NCBI GenBank assembly: GCA_900763685.1
Contig: CAAFLF010000019.1
Coordinates: 18,160 to 82,159, forward strand
DNA length: 64,000 nt
DNA from: an uncultured Oscillospiraceae bacterium
GTDB taxonomy: Bacteria; Bacillota; Clostridia; Oscillospirales; Oscillospiraceae
Direction of reading: 5' to 3'
In this document: piece after piece, positions 34,008 to 41,527 of the stretch
Numbering within the stretch: position 1 is the stretch's first letter
Layout: every line of letters begins with the position of its first letter
Notes under the pieces: generated by a model
Databases searched by the model: none
Told to the model about the DNA's origin: nothing
Seen by the model: only the letters and a program-made list of their open reading frames with translations
Made by a program: the position numbers and the translations under genes

Positions 34008-34115
34008 TCAATCTTCCAGAAAATCCCGGTACTCCTCGTCGGTGGAGAAGAGAATGTACTTCCCCAGCCAAGAGACATAACCCATGTAACCCGCCGCCGT
34101 GCTGTAACCCTTCAT
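34008..34115 (-). CDS. 35-residue small protein, unknown
   Basis: A very short gene, ATG 34115, with GGAAGGAG 6 bases upstream (the best site in the area). The product starts MKGYSTAAGYMGYVSWLGKY, then ILFSTDEEYRDFLED. The GYMGYV...GKYILF...EEYxxxL pattern resembles tiny conserved proteins I recall from clostridia, but no function is known. A longer in-frame start at 34157 has a poorly spaced site. It lies upstream of pcp, on the same strand. Confidence 0.6.
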   Translation of the reverse strand: MKGYSTAAGYMGYVSWLGKYILFSTDEEYRDFLED

Positions 34116-34285
34116 CTGCCGCTCCTTCCGCCCCGTGGGGGCTTCGTTTTTCTTCATGCTCCCATGATAGCGGAAGAATGGTCCTAAAATATGGACAGTT
34201 CCGGCGAAACCCCGCCCTTGCGGCAGGGGAGCCGCCATGGTAGAATGAGAAAAAACGCCCCTCCGGGGGCGGAGGGAGGCACGGC

Positions 34286-34957
34286 ATGATCAAGACCATC
34301 CTCTGGGACGTGGACGGCACCCTGCTGGACTTCGGGGCGGCGGAGCGGGCCGCCATGCTGTCCCTCTACCGGGAGTTCGGCCTGGGAACCTGCACGGAGG
34401 ACGCCCTCCGCCGCTACTCCCAATTGAACAAAGCCTATTGGGAACGCCTGGAGCGCCGGGAGATCACAAAGTCCGAGCTCCTGGTCCGCCGCTTCCAGGA
34501 TTTCTTCGGGGCCGAGGGCCTCACTGTGGACGCCGTGGCCTTCAACGCCGCCTACCAGGCCCGGCTGGGGGAGACCGCCATCCCCCGGGATGACAGCGTG
34601 GCGCTGGTAGCGTCCCTCCGGGGCCGGGTCCGGCAGTACGTGGTCTCCAACGGCACCGTCCAGGCCCAGACGGCGAAGCTCCGCCGCTCCGGCCTGGACC
34701 GGCTCATGGACGGCATCTTCCTCTCGGAGAAGATCGGCGCCGAGAAGCCGGACATCGCCTTCTTCGCTGCCGTCTTCGCCGCCATCGGTCCGGTGGCGAA
34801 GGAGGAAGTCCTCATCGTGGGGGACTCCCTCACCAGCGACATCCAGGGCGGAAGAAACGCCGGCATCCAGACCTGCTGGTACGCCCCAAACGGCGGGGAG
34901 AGCCCCCTTCCCGACCACACCATCCGTGACCTCCATGAGGTCCTGGCCCTGCTGTGA
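34286..34957 (+). CDS. HAD-superfamily hydrolase, YjjG-like
   Basis: A 223-residue HAD (IA cap) phosphatase resembling the YjjG/pyrimidine 5'-nucleotidase group. Motif I ILWDVDGTLLDFGAAERAAM (D9, D11 or so), motif II VVSNGTVQAQTAKLRRSGL, motif III lysine in EKIGAEKPD, motif IV LIVGDSLTSDIQGGRNAGI. Probable role is removal of phosphate from unwanted nucleotides (inference). Its stop is 38 bases before the GNAT gene. Confidence 0.92.
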   Translation: MIKTILWDVDGTLLDFGAAERAAMLSLYREFGLGTCTEDALRRYSQLNKAYWERLERREITKSELLVRRFQDFFGAEGLTVDAVAFNAAYQARLGETAIPRDDSVALVASLRGRVRQYVVSNGTVQAQTAKLRRSGLDRLMDGIFLSEKIGAEKPDIAFFAAVFAAIGPVAKEEVLIVGDSLTSDIQGGRNAGIQTCWYAPNGGESPLPDHTIRDLHEVLALL

Positions 34958-34995
34958 GGAAAAAATTCATTTGGAAAAAGCTTTCGGAGGAAACG

Positions 34996-35457
34996 ATGAA
35001 AATTGTGATTCGAGAATACTGTCCGGCGGATTGGGACTCCATCCAGCGGATCCATGACGCGGGAAGACGGGTTGAGTTAAAGCTGGCCGGATTGGAGGAT
35101 GCGTTTCTGCCCCTTTCCGTTGCGGCGGAGCGGGAGGACCTTTTTGATTATCCGGGTATTTTTGTCGCCGAAGGGGACAAGGGCGTGGTCGGTTTTGCTG
35201 CTTGCACCGCAGAAGAACTGGCGTGGCTCTACGTTGACCCCGTACATTTTCGGGAGGGCGTCGGACGAAAATTGACCGAATTCGCGCTGCGGCAGTTCCC
35301 CAAAATTCAATCGATCGAAGCACTCGTGGGCAATGAGCCGGCACGAGCGCTGTATGAATCGTTTGGGTTTAAAGTAAGCAAAACCGTACGCGGGAAAATG
35401 CCCGGCAACGAAGACTTTGCCGTGGAAGTATATCTGCTGGAACGAAAGGACCCCTAA
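34996..35457 (+). CDS. GNAT-family N-acetyltransferase
   Basis: A 153-residue acyl-CoA-dependent acetyltransferase. The middle holds EELAWLYVDPVHFREGVGRK, the acetyl-CoA P-loop region (R/Q-x-x-G-x-G/A), followed by the SIEALVGNEPARALYESFGF block. Acceptor unknown. ATG 34996 is set by CGGAGG at 34985-34990. Codon use is visibly more AT-rich than in neighbouring genes, suggesting later arrival. Confidence 0.87.
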   Translation: MKIVIREYCPADWDSIQRIHDAGRRVELKLAGLEDAFLPLSVAAEREDLFDYPGIFVAEGDKGVVGFAACTAEELAWLYVDPVHFREGVGRKLTEFALRQFPKIQSIEALVGNEPARALYESFGFKVSKTVRGKMPGNEDFAVEVYLLERKDP

Positions 35458-35481
35458 ATTTCTGTTCTATGAGAAAAAGCA

Positions 35482-35500
35482 GGAGAGGCTCCGCCTCTCC
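35482..35500 (+). terminator. Hairpin after the GNAT gene
   Basis: Stem GGAGAGGC / GCCTCTCC with loop TCC, no T-run. Nearly the same hairpin recurs after the next gene at 36299, so this may be a small repeat. Confidence 0.4.
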
Positions 35501-35530
35501 CTCCCGCCCTGCTGTGAAAGGAGACAACCA

Positions 35531-36274
35531 ATGATCCTATATTTCTCCGCCACCGGAAACAGCCAGTATGTGGCTGGTCGACTGGCGTCGGCCCTGGGAC
35601 AGGAAGCGCTGTCCATGGTGGACTGCCTTCGGCGCGGCGAGACCTCCTTTACGGATGATACTATCTGCGTCGTGTCTCCCACCTATTTCTGGGGCCTTCC
35701 CAGCATCGTCAAGGAGTTCCTCGCACAGGCCGATCTCCATACCGGCTACCTCTGCTTCCTTGCCACCTACGGCACAACGCCGGGTGCCTCCGGCCGTATG
35801 GCGGGCAAGGCGATCCAGGGCAGGGCCATCGACGCCTTCTACGCCGTCCGGATGCCGGACACCTGGACTCCCATCTTCGACCTCTCCGCCCCGGAGAAGG
35901 TGGCGGCGTTCACCAAAACCACGGAGGCGGACATTGACGCGGCCATCCGCGGGATCCGCCAGCGCCATACCAACCGCCGGATGTCCCCCCGTACCCCCGG
36001 GTTTCTCGCGGAGTGGTTCGCGCAGCCCCTCTACAACGGAACGATCCGGAAAACGGCTCACCTCCGCCTGGAGGAGGGCTGCGTCGGCTGCGGCCGATGC
36101 GCGGCGAACTGCCCCGTGCGGGCCATCGAGATGCGGGAGCGGCGGCCGGTCTGGGTCAAGGAGAAATGTACCATGTGCCTTGGCTGCCTGCACCGCTGCC
36201 CGAAGTTCGCCATCCAGTACGGCGGAAACACCCGGAGGCACGAGCAGTACACCCATCCCAAGACCAGCGGATAG
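35531..36274 (+). CDS. EFR1-type flavodoxin-ferredoxin fusion
   Basis: A 247-residue redox protein. The N-terminus is a flavodoxin-like domain (ILYFSATGNSQYVAGRLA, FMN phosphate loop SATGNS), with PTYFWGLPSIVKEFL as a second flavin loop. The C-terminus has two [4Fe-4S] ferredoxin motifs, CVGCGRCAANCPVRAIEM and CTMCLGCLHRCPKFAIQY. This architecture is the EFR1 family of unknown physiological partner; the Rnf complex and ferredoxin pools are obvious candidates (inference). AAGGAG sets ATG 35531. Confidence 0.92.
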   Translation: MILYFSATGNSQYVAGRLASALGQEALSMVDCLRRGETSFTDDTICVVSPTYFWGLPSIVKEFLAQADLHTGYLCFLATYGTTPGASGRMAGKAIQGRAIDAFYAVRMPDTWTPIFDLSAPEKVAAFTKTTEADIDAAIRGIRQRHTNRRMSPRTPGFLAEWFAQPLYNGTIRKTAHLRLEEGCVGCGRCAANCPVRAIEMRERRPVWVKEKCTMCLGCLHRCPKFAIQYGGNTRRHEQYTHPKTSG

Positions 36275-36298
36275 GGCCCAATCTATCCGAAAAGCAAA

Positions 36299-36325
36299 GG
36301 AGGGAGAGGCTTTGCCTCTCCCTCC
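36299..36325 (+). terminator. Hairpin after the EFR1 gene
   Basis: Perfect 12-bp stem GGAGGGAGAGGC / GCCTCTCCCTCC with loop TTT. Weak T content after it. Confidence 0.55.
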
Positions 36326-36343
36326 CTTCCTGTCCCAGCAAAA

Positions 36344-36369
36344 AAGGGAGCGGCTTACGCCGCTCCCTT
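36344..36369 (-). terminator. Terminator of hpf
   Basis: Perfect stem AAGGGAGCGGC / GCCGCTCCCTT with loop TTAC; on the minus strand it runs into TTTTTTGCTGG, a classic terminator. Confidence 0.9.
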
Positions 36370-36376
36370 ACGATTT

Positions 36377-36922
36377 TTACTCCTCTTCCCCGGTCTCGAT
36401 GAGGCCGTAGCCGCCGTTCTTCCGGCGGTAGACGATACTGAGAGCCCCGTCCTCGGCGCCCCGGAAGACGAAGAAGTCGTGGTCCAGCAGGTTCATCTGC
36501 AGGATGGCCTCCTCGGCGCTCATAGGCTTCACGGAGAAGCGCTTGGTGCGCACGATGTCGAACTCCTTCTCCTCCGCCACGCTGAAATCGTCCAGCTCGG
36601 CGGGGGCGGGGAAAGCCTCGGAGCGCATGCGCTTGGCAAGGCGGGTCTTGTTCTTCAGGATCTGCCGCTCGATGTAGCTGATGGCCGCGTCTACGGCGGA
36701 GCGCATATCGCCGTCCGTCTCCTGGGTCTGGGCACGGAAGATGGTGTTCCCTCCGCGGATGGTGAGCTCCACCGTGCAAAGGTGGTTCTTCTCCACGGAG
36801 AACGTGACAAATGCGGCAGGTTCCTCCTGGAAGTAGCGATCCAGCTTGGAGACCTTCTTCTCGGTATACTCCTTGATGGAATCGTTCAGGGAGACTTTCT
36901 TGCAGGCAAATGTACACTTCAT
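36377..36922 (-). CDS. hpf: Long-form ribosome hibernation promoting factor
   Basis: A 181-residue factor that dimerises 70S ribosomes into inactive 100S particles in stationary phase. N-terminal HPF/RaiA domain (YTEKKVSKLDRYF, TVELTIRGGNTIFRAQTQE, DMRSAVDAAISYIERQILK), then a linker and the long-form C-terminal domain (IVRTKRFSVKPMSAEEAILQ, LLDHDFFVFRGAEDGALSIV). Starts with a clear ribosome binding site (AAAGGAGCG). Single gene with its own promoter and terminator. Confidence 0.97.
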   Translation of the reverse strand: MKCTFACKKVSLNDSIKEYTEKKVSKLDRYFQEEPAAFVTFSVEKNHLCTVELTIRGGNTIFRAQTQETDGDMRSAVDAAISYIERQILKNKTRLAKRMRSEAFPAPAELDDFSVAEEKEFDIVRTKRFSVKPMSAEEAILQMNLLDHDFFVFRGAEDGALSIVYRRKNGGYGLIETGEEE

Positions 36923-36997
36923 AGGTATCGCTCCTTTCGTTTGGCGGAGGGGAGGCCCCGGTCCCGGGGAAAGGGGTCACCCCGCCTCCTTGTCCAT

Positions 36998-37026
36998 ATT
37001 GTACTATAGGGCGGGAGAAATAGCAA
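36998..37026 (-). promoter_or_regulatory. Promoter of hpf
   Basis: On the minus strand, TTGCTA (37026-37021), 17-bp spacer, TACAAT (37003-36998). The 368-base gap 36923-37290 contains this promoter, a possible Rex site upstream and a short palindrome TTGGAAAGCTTCCAA at 37189; no gene was seen in it. Confidence 0.85.
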
Positions 37027-37031
37027 GAGGA

Positions 37032-37049
37032 TTGTTGCCAATTTAACAA
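37032..37049. promoter_or_regulatory. Rex-like operator upstream of hpf
   Basis: TTGTTGCCAATTTAACAA matches the clostridial Rex consensus TTGTTAA-N4-TTAACAA at 12 of 14 positions and lies 6 bases upstream of the hpf -35. NADH/NAD+ control of hibernation is a possibility only. Confidence 0.35.
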
Positions 37050-37290
37050 TGGCGTAACAATTTGTCGCCCCGCCGGAAACAGAGCCCCCGCCTGTCCGCC
37101 GGAGGCGGTCCCAGGGCGCCGGGCAGGGGAGAGGATAAAAAAGGGCCGCCGGCGGACAGCGCCGCGGGCGGCTCAAGCGGGTGGGATATTGGAAAGCTTC
37201 CAAGAGTAGAGTAGCACAAGCCCCCCGCCATTGCAATGGGAGCTTTTGTCAAAAAACCACTACTTTCGCCGCCTGGGGCGGCTCCCGGCC

Positions 37291-38247
37291 TTACCCCTCA
37301 TCCTTAAAATGCTCCGCCAGCACCTGGCTGGCGAAGGCGTCCCCCTGGGCGGCGGCCTTCTCAAACCAGAATTTCGCCTTCGTGAGGTCCCGTTCCGTGC
37401 CCTGACCGTTGAAGTAGAGGGTGCCGCAGTTGCACTGGGCGTCGGGATGCCCCTGCTCCGCCGCCTTCTCGTACCAGTGGAGGGCCTGGGCCAGGTCCTT
37501 GGCGGTGCCCTGCCCCTCGCTGTACATCAGGCCGCAGTTGAACTGGGCCGCGCGGTTCCCTTGCTCCGCCGCCTTCTCAAACCAGAGGAGGGCCTGGGTC
37601 AGGTCCGGCTCCGTGCCGATGCCGTTGTAGCAGAACATGCCGCAGTTGCACTGGGCGTCGGGATGCCCCTGCTCCGCCGCCCGCTCCAGCCAGTAGAAGG
37701 CCGCGGAGGGGTCCACCTCCGTCTCCTGGCCCTGATAGAGCATGGCGCCGCAGCGGTACTGGGCCTCGGCGTCGCCGCCCTCGGCGGCGGCCAGCAGCCT
37801 TTTCAAAGTCTCCCCGCAGACCTTGGGAGGCTGGGGCCGCTCCCGGCCCGTCTTCGGCTGCCAGTTGGCCTCCTGGGTGGCCCACCAGCCGGGGAAGACC
37901 GGGTCCTCGGGGGCGAGGGTCGCCTCCAGCGCCGCCGGGAAGATCACGGCGTGGTCCTCCTGCCGCAGGCTGATGGCCCCGGCCCGGAGCCCCAGGCTCA
38001 AAAGGTCCATCACCGCCTGGGGCGCGGCGGTCCAGGCGACGCCGTCATAGCGGCGGCAGAAGCTCTCGTCCACCGGATGGGCCTTGCGGTTCTCATGGAC
38101 CAGGCTCAGCTGGCCCAGCAGATACCGGATCTCCCGCCGGGCGTCCACCGCGGCCTGGGCGTCCCACTGCCCCTGGGGGCGGCACTGGGAGAGCAGAGCG
38201 GAAACCGTCTCCTCCGTCAAAGGCCGGGGAGCAAAAACATCATTCAT
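37291..38247 (-). CDS. Sel1-repeat (TPR-like) protein
   Basis: A 318-residue cytosolic protein. The N-terminal 165 residues have no recognised domain; the C-terminal part carries four to five Sel1-like repeats of about 36 residues (consensus AQxxxGxxYxxGxGTExDxxxAxxWFEKAAEQG, e.g. DAQCNCGTLYFNGQGTERDL). Each repeat has a conserved N-C-G, giving a regular cysteine spacing. Such proteins are adaptor scaffolds. AGGAGG sets ATG 38247; a longer in-frame start lacks a site and overlaps the promoter. Confidence 0.88.
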   Translation of the reverse strand: MNDVFAPRPLTEETVSALLSQCRPQGQWDAQAAVDARREIRYLLGQLSLVHENRKAHPVDESFCRRYDGVAWTAAPQAVMDLLSLGLRAGAISLRQEDHAVIFPAALEATLAPEDPVFPGWWATQEANWQPKTGRERPQPPKVCGETLKRLLAAAEGGDAEAQYRCGAMLYQGQETEVDPSAAFYWLERAAEQGHPDAQCNCGMFCYNGIGTEPDLTQALLWFEKAAEQGNRAAQFNCGLMYSEGQGTAKDLAQALHWYEKAAEQGHPDAQCNCGTLYFNGQGTERDLTKAKFWFEKAAAQGDAFASQVLAEHFKDEG

Positions 38248-38284
38248 CAGAAAGCCTCCTTCACAAGGTTTCGTGTTCCCGCCC

Positions 38285-38313
38285 AGTATAGCGCCAACGG
38301 GGGACGATTGCAA
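38285..38313 (-). promoter_or_regulatory. Promoter of the Sel1-repeat gene
   Basis: On the minus strand, TTGCAA (38313-38308), 17-bp spacer, TATACT (38290-38285), 38 bases before the ATG. Confidence 0.82.
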
Positions 38314-38326
38314 GAGCGCGAAAAGG

Positions 38327-38356
38327 CGCCCGGCGGAGCGAAGGCTCCGCCGGGCG
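38327..38356 (-). terminator. Terminator of the yabP-yabQ-divIC-S1 run
   Basis: Perfect 13-bp stem CGCCCGGCGGAGC / GCTCCGCCGGGCG with loop GAAG; on the minus strand it is followed by CCTTTTCGC. Confidence 0.85.
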
Positions 38357-38364
38357 TGGGATAT

Positions 38365-38820
38365 TCACTTTCTCCGGCGTCCACGGCGGCCGTCCATGCC
38401 GCGGTTCAGGTCGGCCATCCGGCCCTCGGAGGCGGTCATGAACTGCTTGAGCTTGTCCTCGAAGATCTGGTCCGGGGTCTGGGGCACCGGGGGCGCCGCC
38501 GGTCTCGCCGGGCCCCGTTGGGGGGCCGGACGGAGCGCTCCGCCGCCTCTGGGCGGGGCGGGACGGAAGGAGCGGGGACGCTCCTCCTGGGGCAGGGCCT
38601 TCTTGATGGAGAGGTTGATCTTCCCATTCTCCGTGGAGAGGACCTTGACCCGGACAGTCTGCCCCTCCTGCAGGAAATCGTGGACGTCGTTGACATAGGT
38701 GGGGGCAATCTCGGAGATATGTACCAGGCCCGAGCGGCCGCCCTCCAGCGCGACGAACGCGCCAAACTTCAGAATGCTGGTGACTTTCCCTTCCAGAATT
38801 TTGCCGACCTCAGGCTCCAT
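38365..38820 (-). CDS. S1-domain RNA-binding protein, YabR-like
   Basis: A 151-residue protein with one N-terminal S1 domain (residues 4-75: VGKILEGKVTSILKFGAFVA, GLVHISEIAPTYVNDVHDFL, VKVLSTENGKINLSIKKAL) and a P/R-rich, basic C-terminal tail. Position after divIC matches Bacillus yabR (general stress protein 13 family). Binds RNA or ribosomes, exact role unknown. A 55-base gap separates it from divIC. Confidence 0.9.
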   Translation of the reverse strand: MEPEVGKILEGKVTSILKFGAFVALEGGRSGLVHISEIAPTYVNDVHDFLQEGQTVRVKVLSTENGKINLSIKKALPQEERPRSFRPAPPRGGGALRPAPQRGPARPAAPPVPQTPDQIFEDKLKQFMTASEGRMADLNRGMDGRRGRRRK

Positions 38821-38875
38821 ATCCGTCTCCCGTTATCTCTTAGATTCCCGCACGCTGGCGGGGCGATCACTTCTC

Positions 38876-39172
38876 TCAGTGGCCGATGTCCACAAAGACC
38901 CGCTCGCCGGGGCTCACAAGACCAAGCTCATCCCGGGCGATGCGCTCCATTTCCTCCTGGCTGCCGCCCTGGTCGATGCTTTTCTGCAGGGCGTCGTTCT
39001 CCTGCTGCTGGGTCTGGACCTGCTGCCGGAGCTGCTGCTCCTGGGCCTTGGCCGCCGTCAGCTGGTCCTGCATCCGCCAGACCTGCCAGCCCAGTGCCAG
39101 AAGCAGCGCCAGGATCACAAGACGCACGGAAAATCCGGACGCCACTTTGCGCTTTTTTCCGGCTCTCGCCAC
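38876..39172 (-). CDS. divIC: Septum formation protein, DivIC/FtsB-like
   Basis: A 98-residue bitopic division protein. Basic N-terminus, one transmembrane helix (about residues 15-33), then a coiled coil (MQDQLTAAKAQEQQLRQQVQ and on to about residue 70) and the conserved end MERIARDELGLVSPGERVFV. The start is GTG 39172 with AGGGGGG upstream. It partners FtsL and DivIB in the divisome. Its gene overlaps the yabQ reading frame by about 245 bases, in another frame. Confidence 0.92.
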   Translation of the reverse strand: MARAGKKRKVASGFSVRLVILALLLALGWQVWRMQDQLTAAKAQEQQLRQQVQTQQQENDALQKSIDQGGSQEEMERIARDELGLVSPGERVFVDIGH

Positions 39173-39641
39173 GCCGCTTCCCCCCTTTGCGCCGCCGCCT
39201 GTGGGCCGCAGCGCCGATTTTCCTTATTGTAAACCATTTTCTCCAAAAATAAAAGAGGTTTTCGCGGAACTTTTCCACTTTTTTAAGCCCCCGCCCCAGC
39301 AGCCGGACCGGCAGCAGGGCAAGCCCCACCGCCGCCTCCGCCGTTTGGGCCCAGAAGTCCCAGACCGGGGCCAGGAGAGGGGAGAAGCAGGTGAACTGCA
39401 GCGCCGCCCCGCCGATGGCCCCCAGCAGGCAGTAGAGCCGCAGCTCCCCCGCCCCCCGCCGCAGGGCGAAGAGCAGCAGCGCCAGCCCCGCCGCGAGGCA
39501 GAAGGCCCCGTCCAGCAGGGCGGTGAGCCGCCGCCCCCGGCGGCGCAGGGGCCGGAGGAGGTCATAGAGCAGCGCCAGCCCCAGCCCCAGCAGAATGGAC
39601 TGCCCAAAGAGCAGCAGCTGCGCCGATACCTGGATCCTCAT
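38928..39641 (-). CDS. yabQ: Sporulation protein YabQ, reading frame overlaps divIC
   Basis: A membrane protein needed for spore cortex formation in Bacillus. The first ~140 residues are typical: MRIQVSAQLLLFGQSILLGL, GLALLYDLLRPLRRRGR, several hydrophobic segments and a KVEKFRENLFYFWRKWF end. The start overlaps the yabP stop by ATGA. Instead of stopping before divIC, the frame continues to 38928, adding about 80 low-complexity residues (A/G/P-rich) read over divIC. Either YabQ truly has this tail or a stop or frame has been lost; the family usually ends near residue 150-200. Confidence 0.8.
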   Translation of the reverse strand: MRIQVSAQLLLFGQSILLGLGLALLYDLLRPLRRRGRRLTALLDGAFCLAAGLALLLFALRRGAGELRLYCLLGAIGGAALQFTCFSPLLAPVWDFWAQTAEAAVGLALLPVRLLGRGLKKVEKFRENLFYFWRKWFTIRKIGAAAHRRRRKGGKRRGESRKKAQSGVRIFRASCDPGAASGTGLAGLADAGPADGGQGPGAAAPAAGPDPAAGERRPAEKHRPGRQPGGNGAHRPG

Positions 39642-39919
39642 CCCCCCAGGAGCCTCCGCAGCCAGCCGCCGCCCCCCTCAGAGGGATCCTCATAGCTGAT
39701 GGCGTCGATCCGGCCGTCCACGTGGAGCTCGCCGCCCTCCAGGGAGAGCTGGCCGATGTGCAGCCCCTCCCCGGTGACGGTGAGGAGCCCCGCCGACGTG
39801 GCCATCACGATGCCCGTCTCGTCAAAGCGCTCCACGTCCTCCACGCCGGAAACCGTCAGGGTCTCCCGGCCCGTCAGCGTCAGCCGGTGCTCCATGGGCA
39901 CCCGGTAATCGTTGTTCAT
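39638..39919 (-). CDS. yabP: Sporulation protein YabP
   Basis: A 93-residue protein of the YabP/YqfC family, forming spore coat or cortex-related structures in the mother cell. EHRLTLTGRETLTVSGVEDV and FDETGIVMATSAGLLTVTGE are the family core; QLSLEGGELHVDGRIDAISY follows. ATG 39919 has GAGGG upstream. First gene of the run; it is coupled to yabQ by ATGA. In Bacillus the same order occurs and yabP is under mother-cell sigma-E control; no confident sigma-E site was found here. Confidence 0.9.
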   Translation of the reverse strand: MNNDYRVPMEHRLTLTGRETLTVSGVEDVERFDETGIVMATSAGLLTVTGEGLHIGQLSLEGGELHVDGRIDAISYEDPSEGGGGWLRRLLGG

Positions 39920-39977
39920 TCTCGTCCCTCCCCCCGCCGACATCCTATGCGCCCGGGACGAGGCTCAGACCAAAAAA

Positions 39978-40006
39978 CCGGGAGGGACGCGGCGCGTCCC
40001 TCCCGG
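39978..40006 (-). terminator. Terminator of the MATE gene
   Basis: Perfect 13-bp stem CCGGGAGGGACGC / GCGTCCCTCCCGG with a 3-base loop; on the minus strand it is followed by TTTTTTGG. It insulates yabP from the upstream exporter gene. Confidence 0.92.
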
Positions 40007-40018
40007 AATCAACTCTTT

Positions 40019-41374
40019 TTACTTGGCCTTCTCCCGCTGGAAGCTGTGGAGCCAGTCGCTCTTGTGGTAGTAGATGAGAAGCACCACGGTGCTGATGCTC
40101 CAGGTGATGGGGTAGACCCAGTTGACGGTGTTGATGCTCTGGGTGATGGGCACCGCGATCCAGAGGATGCTAACCCGCAGCACGCACCAGACCGAGAGCA
40201 TCACCACCATGGGCACCATGGCCCGCCCCGCGCCCCGCAGCACGGCGGAGAGGCAGTGGGTGGCCGCCAGCAGGCAGAAGAACAGGGCGCAGATGTGGGC
40301 CTTGTCCACGCCGAAGGCGATGGCCGCCTGGGAGTCGCAGAAGGCCCCGATGAAGGCCGGCGAGAAGACGTAGGTGATGACGCCGATGCCCTCCGCGATG
40401 AGGAGCGAGCAGAGGATGCCGAAGCGGGCGCCCTTCTTCGCCCGGTCAAACTCCTCCGCCCCCAGGTTCTGCCCCACAAAGGTGGTGATGGCGGAGGTGA
40501 AGCTGGTGATGGGCAGGAAGGCGAAGCCCTCCACCTTGGCGTAAGCGCCGCAGCCGCTCATAGCCAGCTCGCCGAAGGCGTTGATGTTGCTCTGCACCAC
40601 CACGTTGGCGAAGCCGATGACGCTGTTCTGGAAGCCGGAGGGCAGGCCGTAGCGCAGGATGAGCCGTAGCATCTCCCGGTCCGGCCGGATCTCCCGGAGC
40701 ACCAGCCGGTGGTCCTCCTTGGTCCGGAAGAGCCGCCGCAGGCAGAGACCGGCGCTGAGGAACTGGGCCAGGATAGTGGCCAGGGCCGCCCCGTCCACCC
40801 CCATCCCGAAGACCCCGATGAAAAGGAGGTCCAGGCACACATTGGTAACAGAGGAGATGATGAGGTAGTAGAGGGGGTGGCGGCTGTCGCCCACCGCCTG
40901 CATGATGCCCATGCAGGAGTTGTAGAGGGAGAGGCCCAGGCTCCCGGCGAAGTAGACGCGGATATAGGTGACGCTCTGGGGCATGACCTCCGCCGGGGTC
41001 CCCATCCAGCCCAGGATGATGGGCGTCAGGGTGGTGCCGATGAGGGTCAGCGCCCCGCCGGAGATCAGGGCGAAGAGGATGGCGTTGTGGACGGCCTTGC
41101 GCATCTTCTCCGTCTCCCGGGAGCCGAAGTAGCGGGAGATCACCACGCCCGCCCCCATGAAGATGCCGGCGAAGAAGCCCACAAGAAGGAAGACCAGCGT
41201 CCCCGTGGAGGTGACGGCGGCCAGGGACCGGTCGCCCAGCAGGTTCCCCACGATGAGGGCGTCCGCCGTGTTGTAGAGCTGCTGGAAGAGGTTCCCCAGG
41301 AAGAGGGGCACCGCGAAGCGGATGATCTTGTCCGGAATGGAGCCCTCTGTCATGCGTACCTGTGTCGCTTTCAT
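40019..41374 (-). CDS. MATE-family multidrug/cation antiporter
   Basis: A 451-residue, twelve-helix exporter. The start IIRFAVPLFLGNLFQQLYNTADALIVGN is the MATE signature; symmetric repeats include AGVVISRYFGSRETEKMRKA and AITTFVGQNLGAEEFDRAKK. MATE pumps use Na+ or H+ gradients; the Na+ type is the commoner in this subfamily. Substrate unknown. ATG 41374 is chosen; the reading frame is open to 41509, past the likely transcription start. Confidence 0.93.
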   Translation of the reverse strand: MKATQVRMTEGSIPDKIIRFAVPLFLGNLFQQLYNTADALIVGNLLGDRSLAAVTSTGTLVFLLVGFFAGIFMGAGVVISRYFGSRETEKMRKAVHNAILFALISGGALTLIGTTLTPIILGWMGTPAEVMPQSVTYIRVYFAGSLGLSLYNSCMGIMQAVGDSRHPLYYLIISSVTNVCLDLLFIGVFGMGVDGAALATILAQFLSAGLCLRRLFRTKEDHRLVLREIRPDREMLRLILRYGLPSGFQNSVIGFANVVVQSNINAFGELAMSGCGAYAKVEGFAFLPITSFTSAITTFVGQNLGAEEFDRAKKGARFGILCSLLIAEGIGVITYVFSPAFIGAFCDSQAAIAFGVDKAHICALFFCLLAATHCLSAVLRGAGRAMVPMVVMLSVWCVLRVSILWIAVPITQSINTVNWVYPITWSISTVVLLIYYHKSDWLHSFQREKAK

Positions 41375-41480
41375 TGCCCGCCGCCTTTCGCCGCCGTGTA
41401 AAGATTCCGCAAAGAGGCGTCCCCGAAAAAAAGACGCCATGTAAAGTCCATGTAAAATGGGACCGTCAGCGTGAATATTT

Positions 41481-41509
41481 ATTATAGCAGGGTCTTTGGC
41501 GGACTGCAA
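41481..41509 (-). promoter_or_regulatory. Promoter of the MATE gene
   Basis: On the minus strand, TTGCAG (41509-41504), 17-bp spacer, TATAAT (41486-41481): close to consensus. The resulting leader is about 100 bases, with a small hairpin GGCGTC / GACGCC and three GTAAA-like direct repeats. Confidence 0.87.
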
Positions 41510-41527
41510 GGGTTTTCCTGCCTTTCT

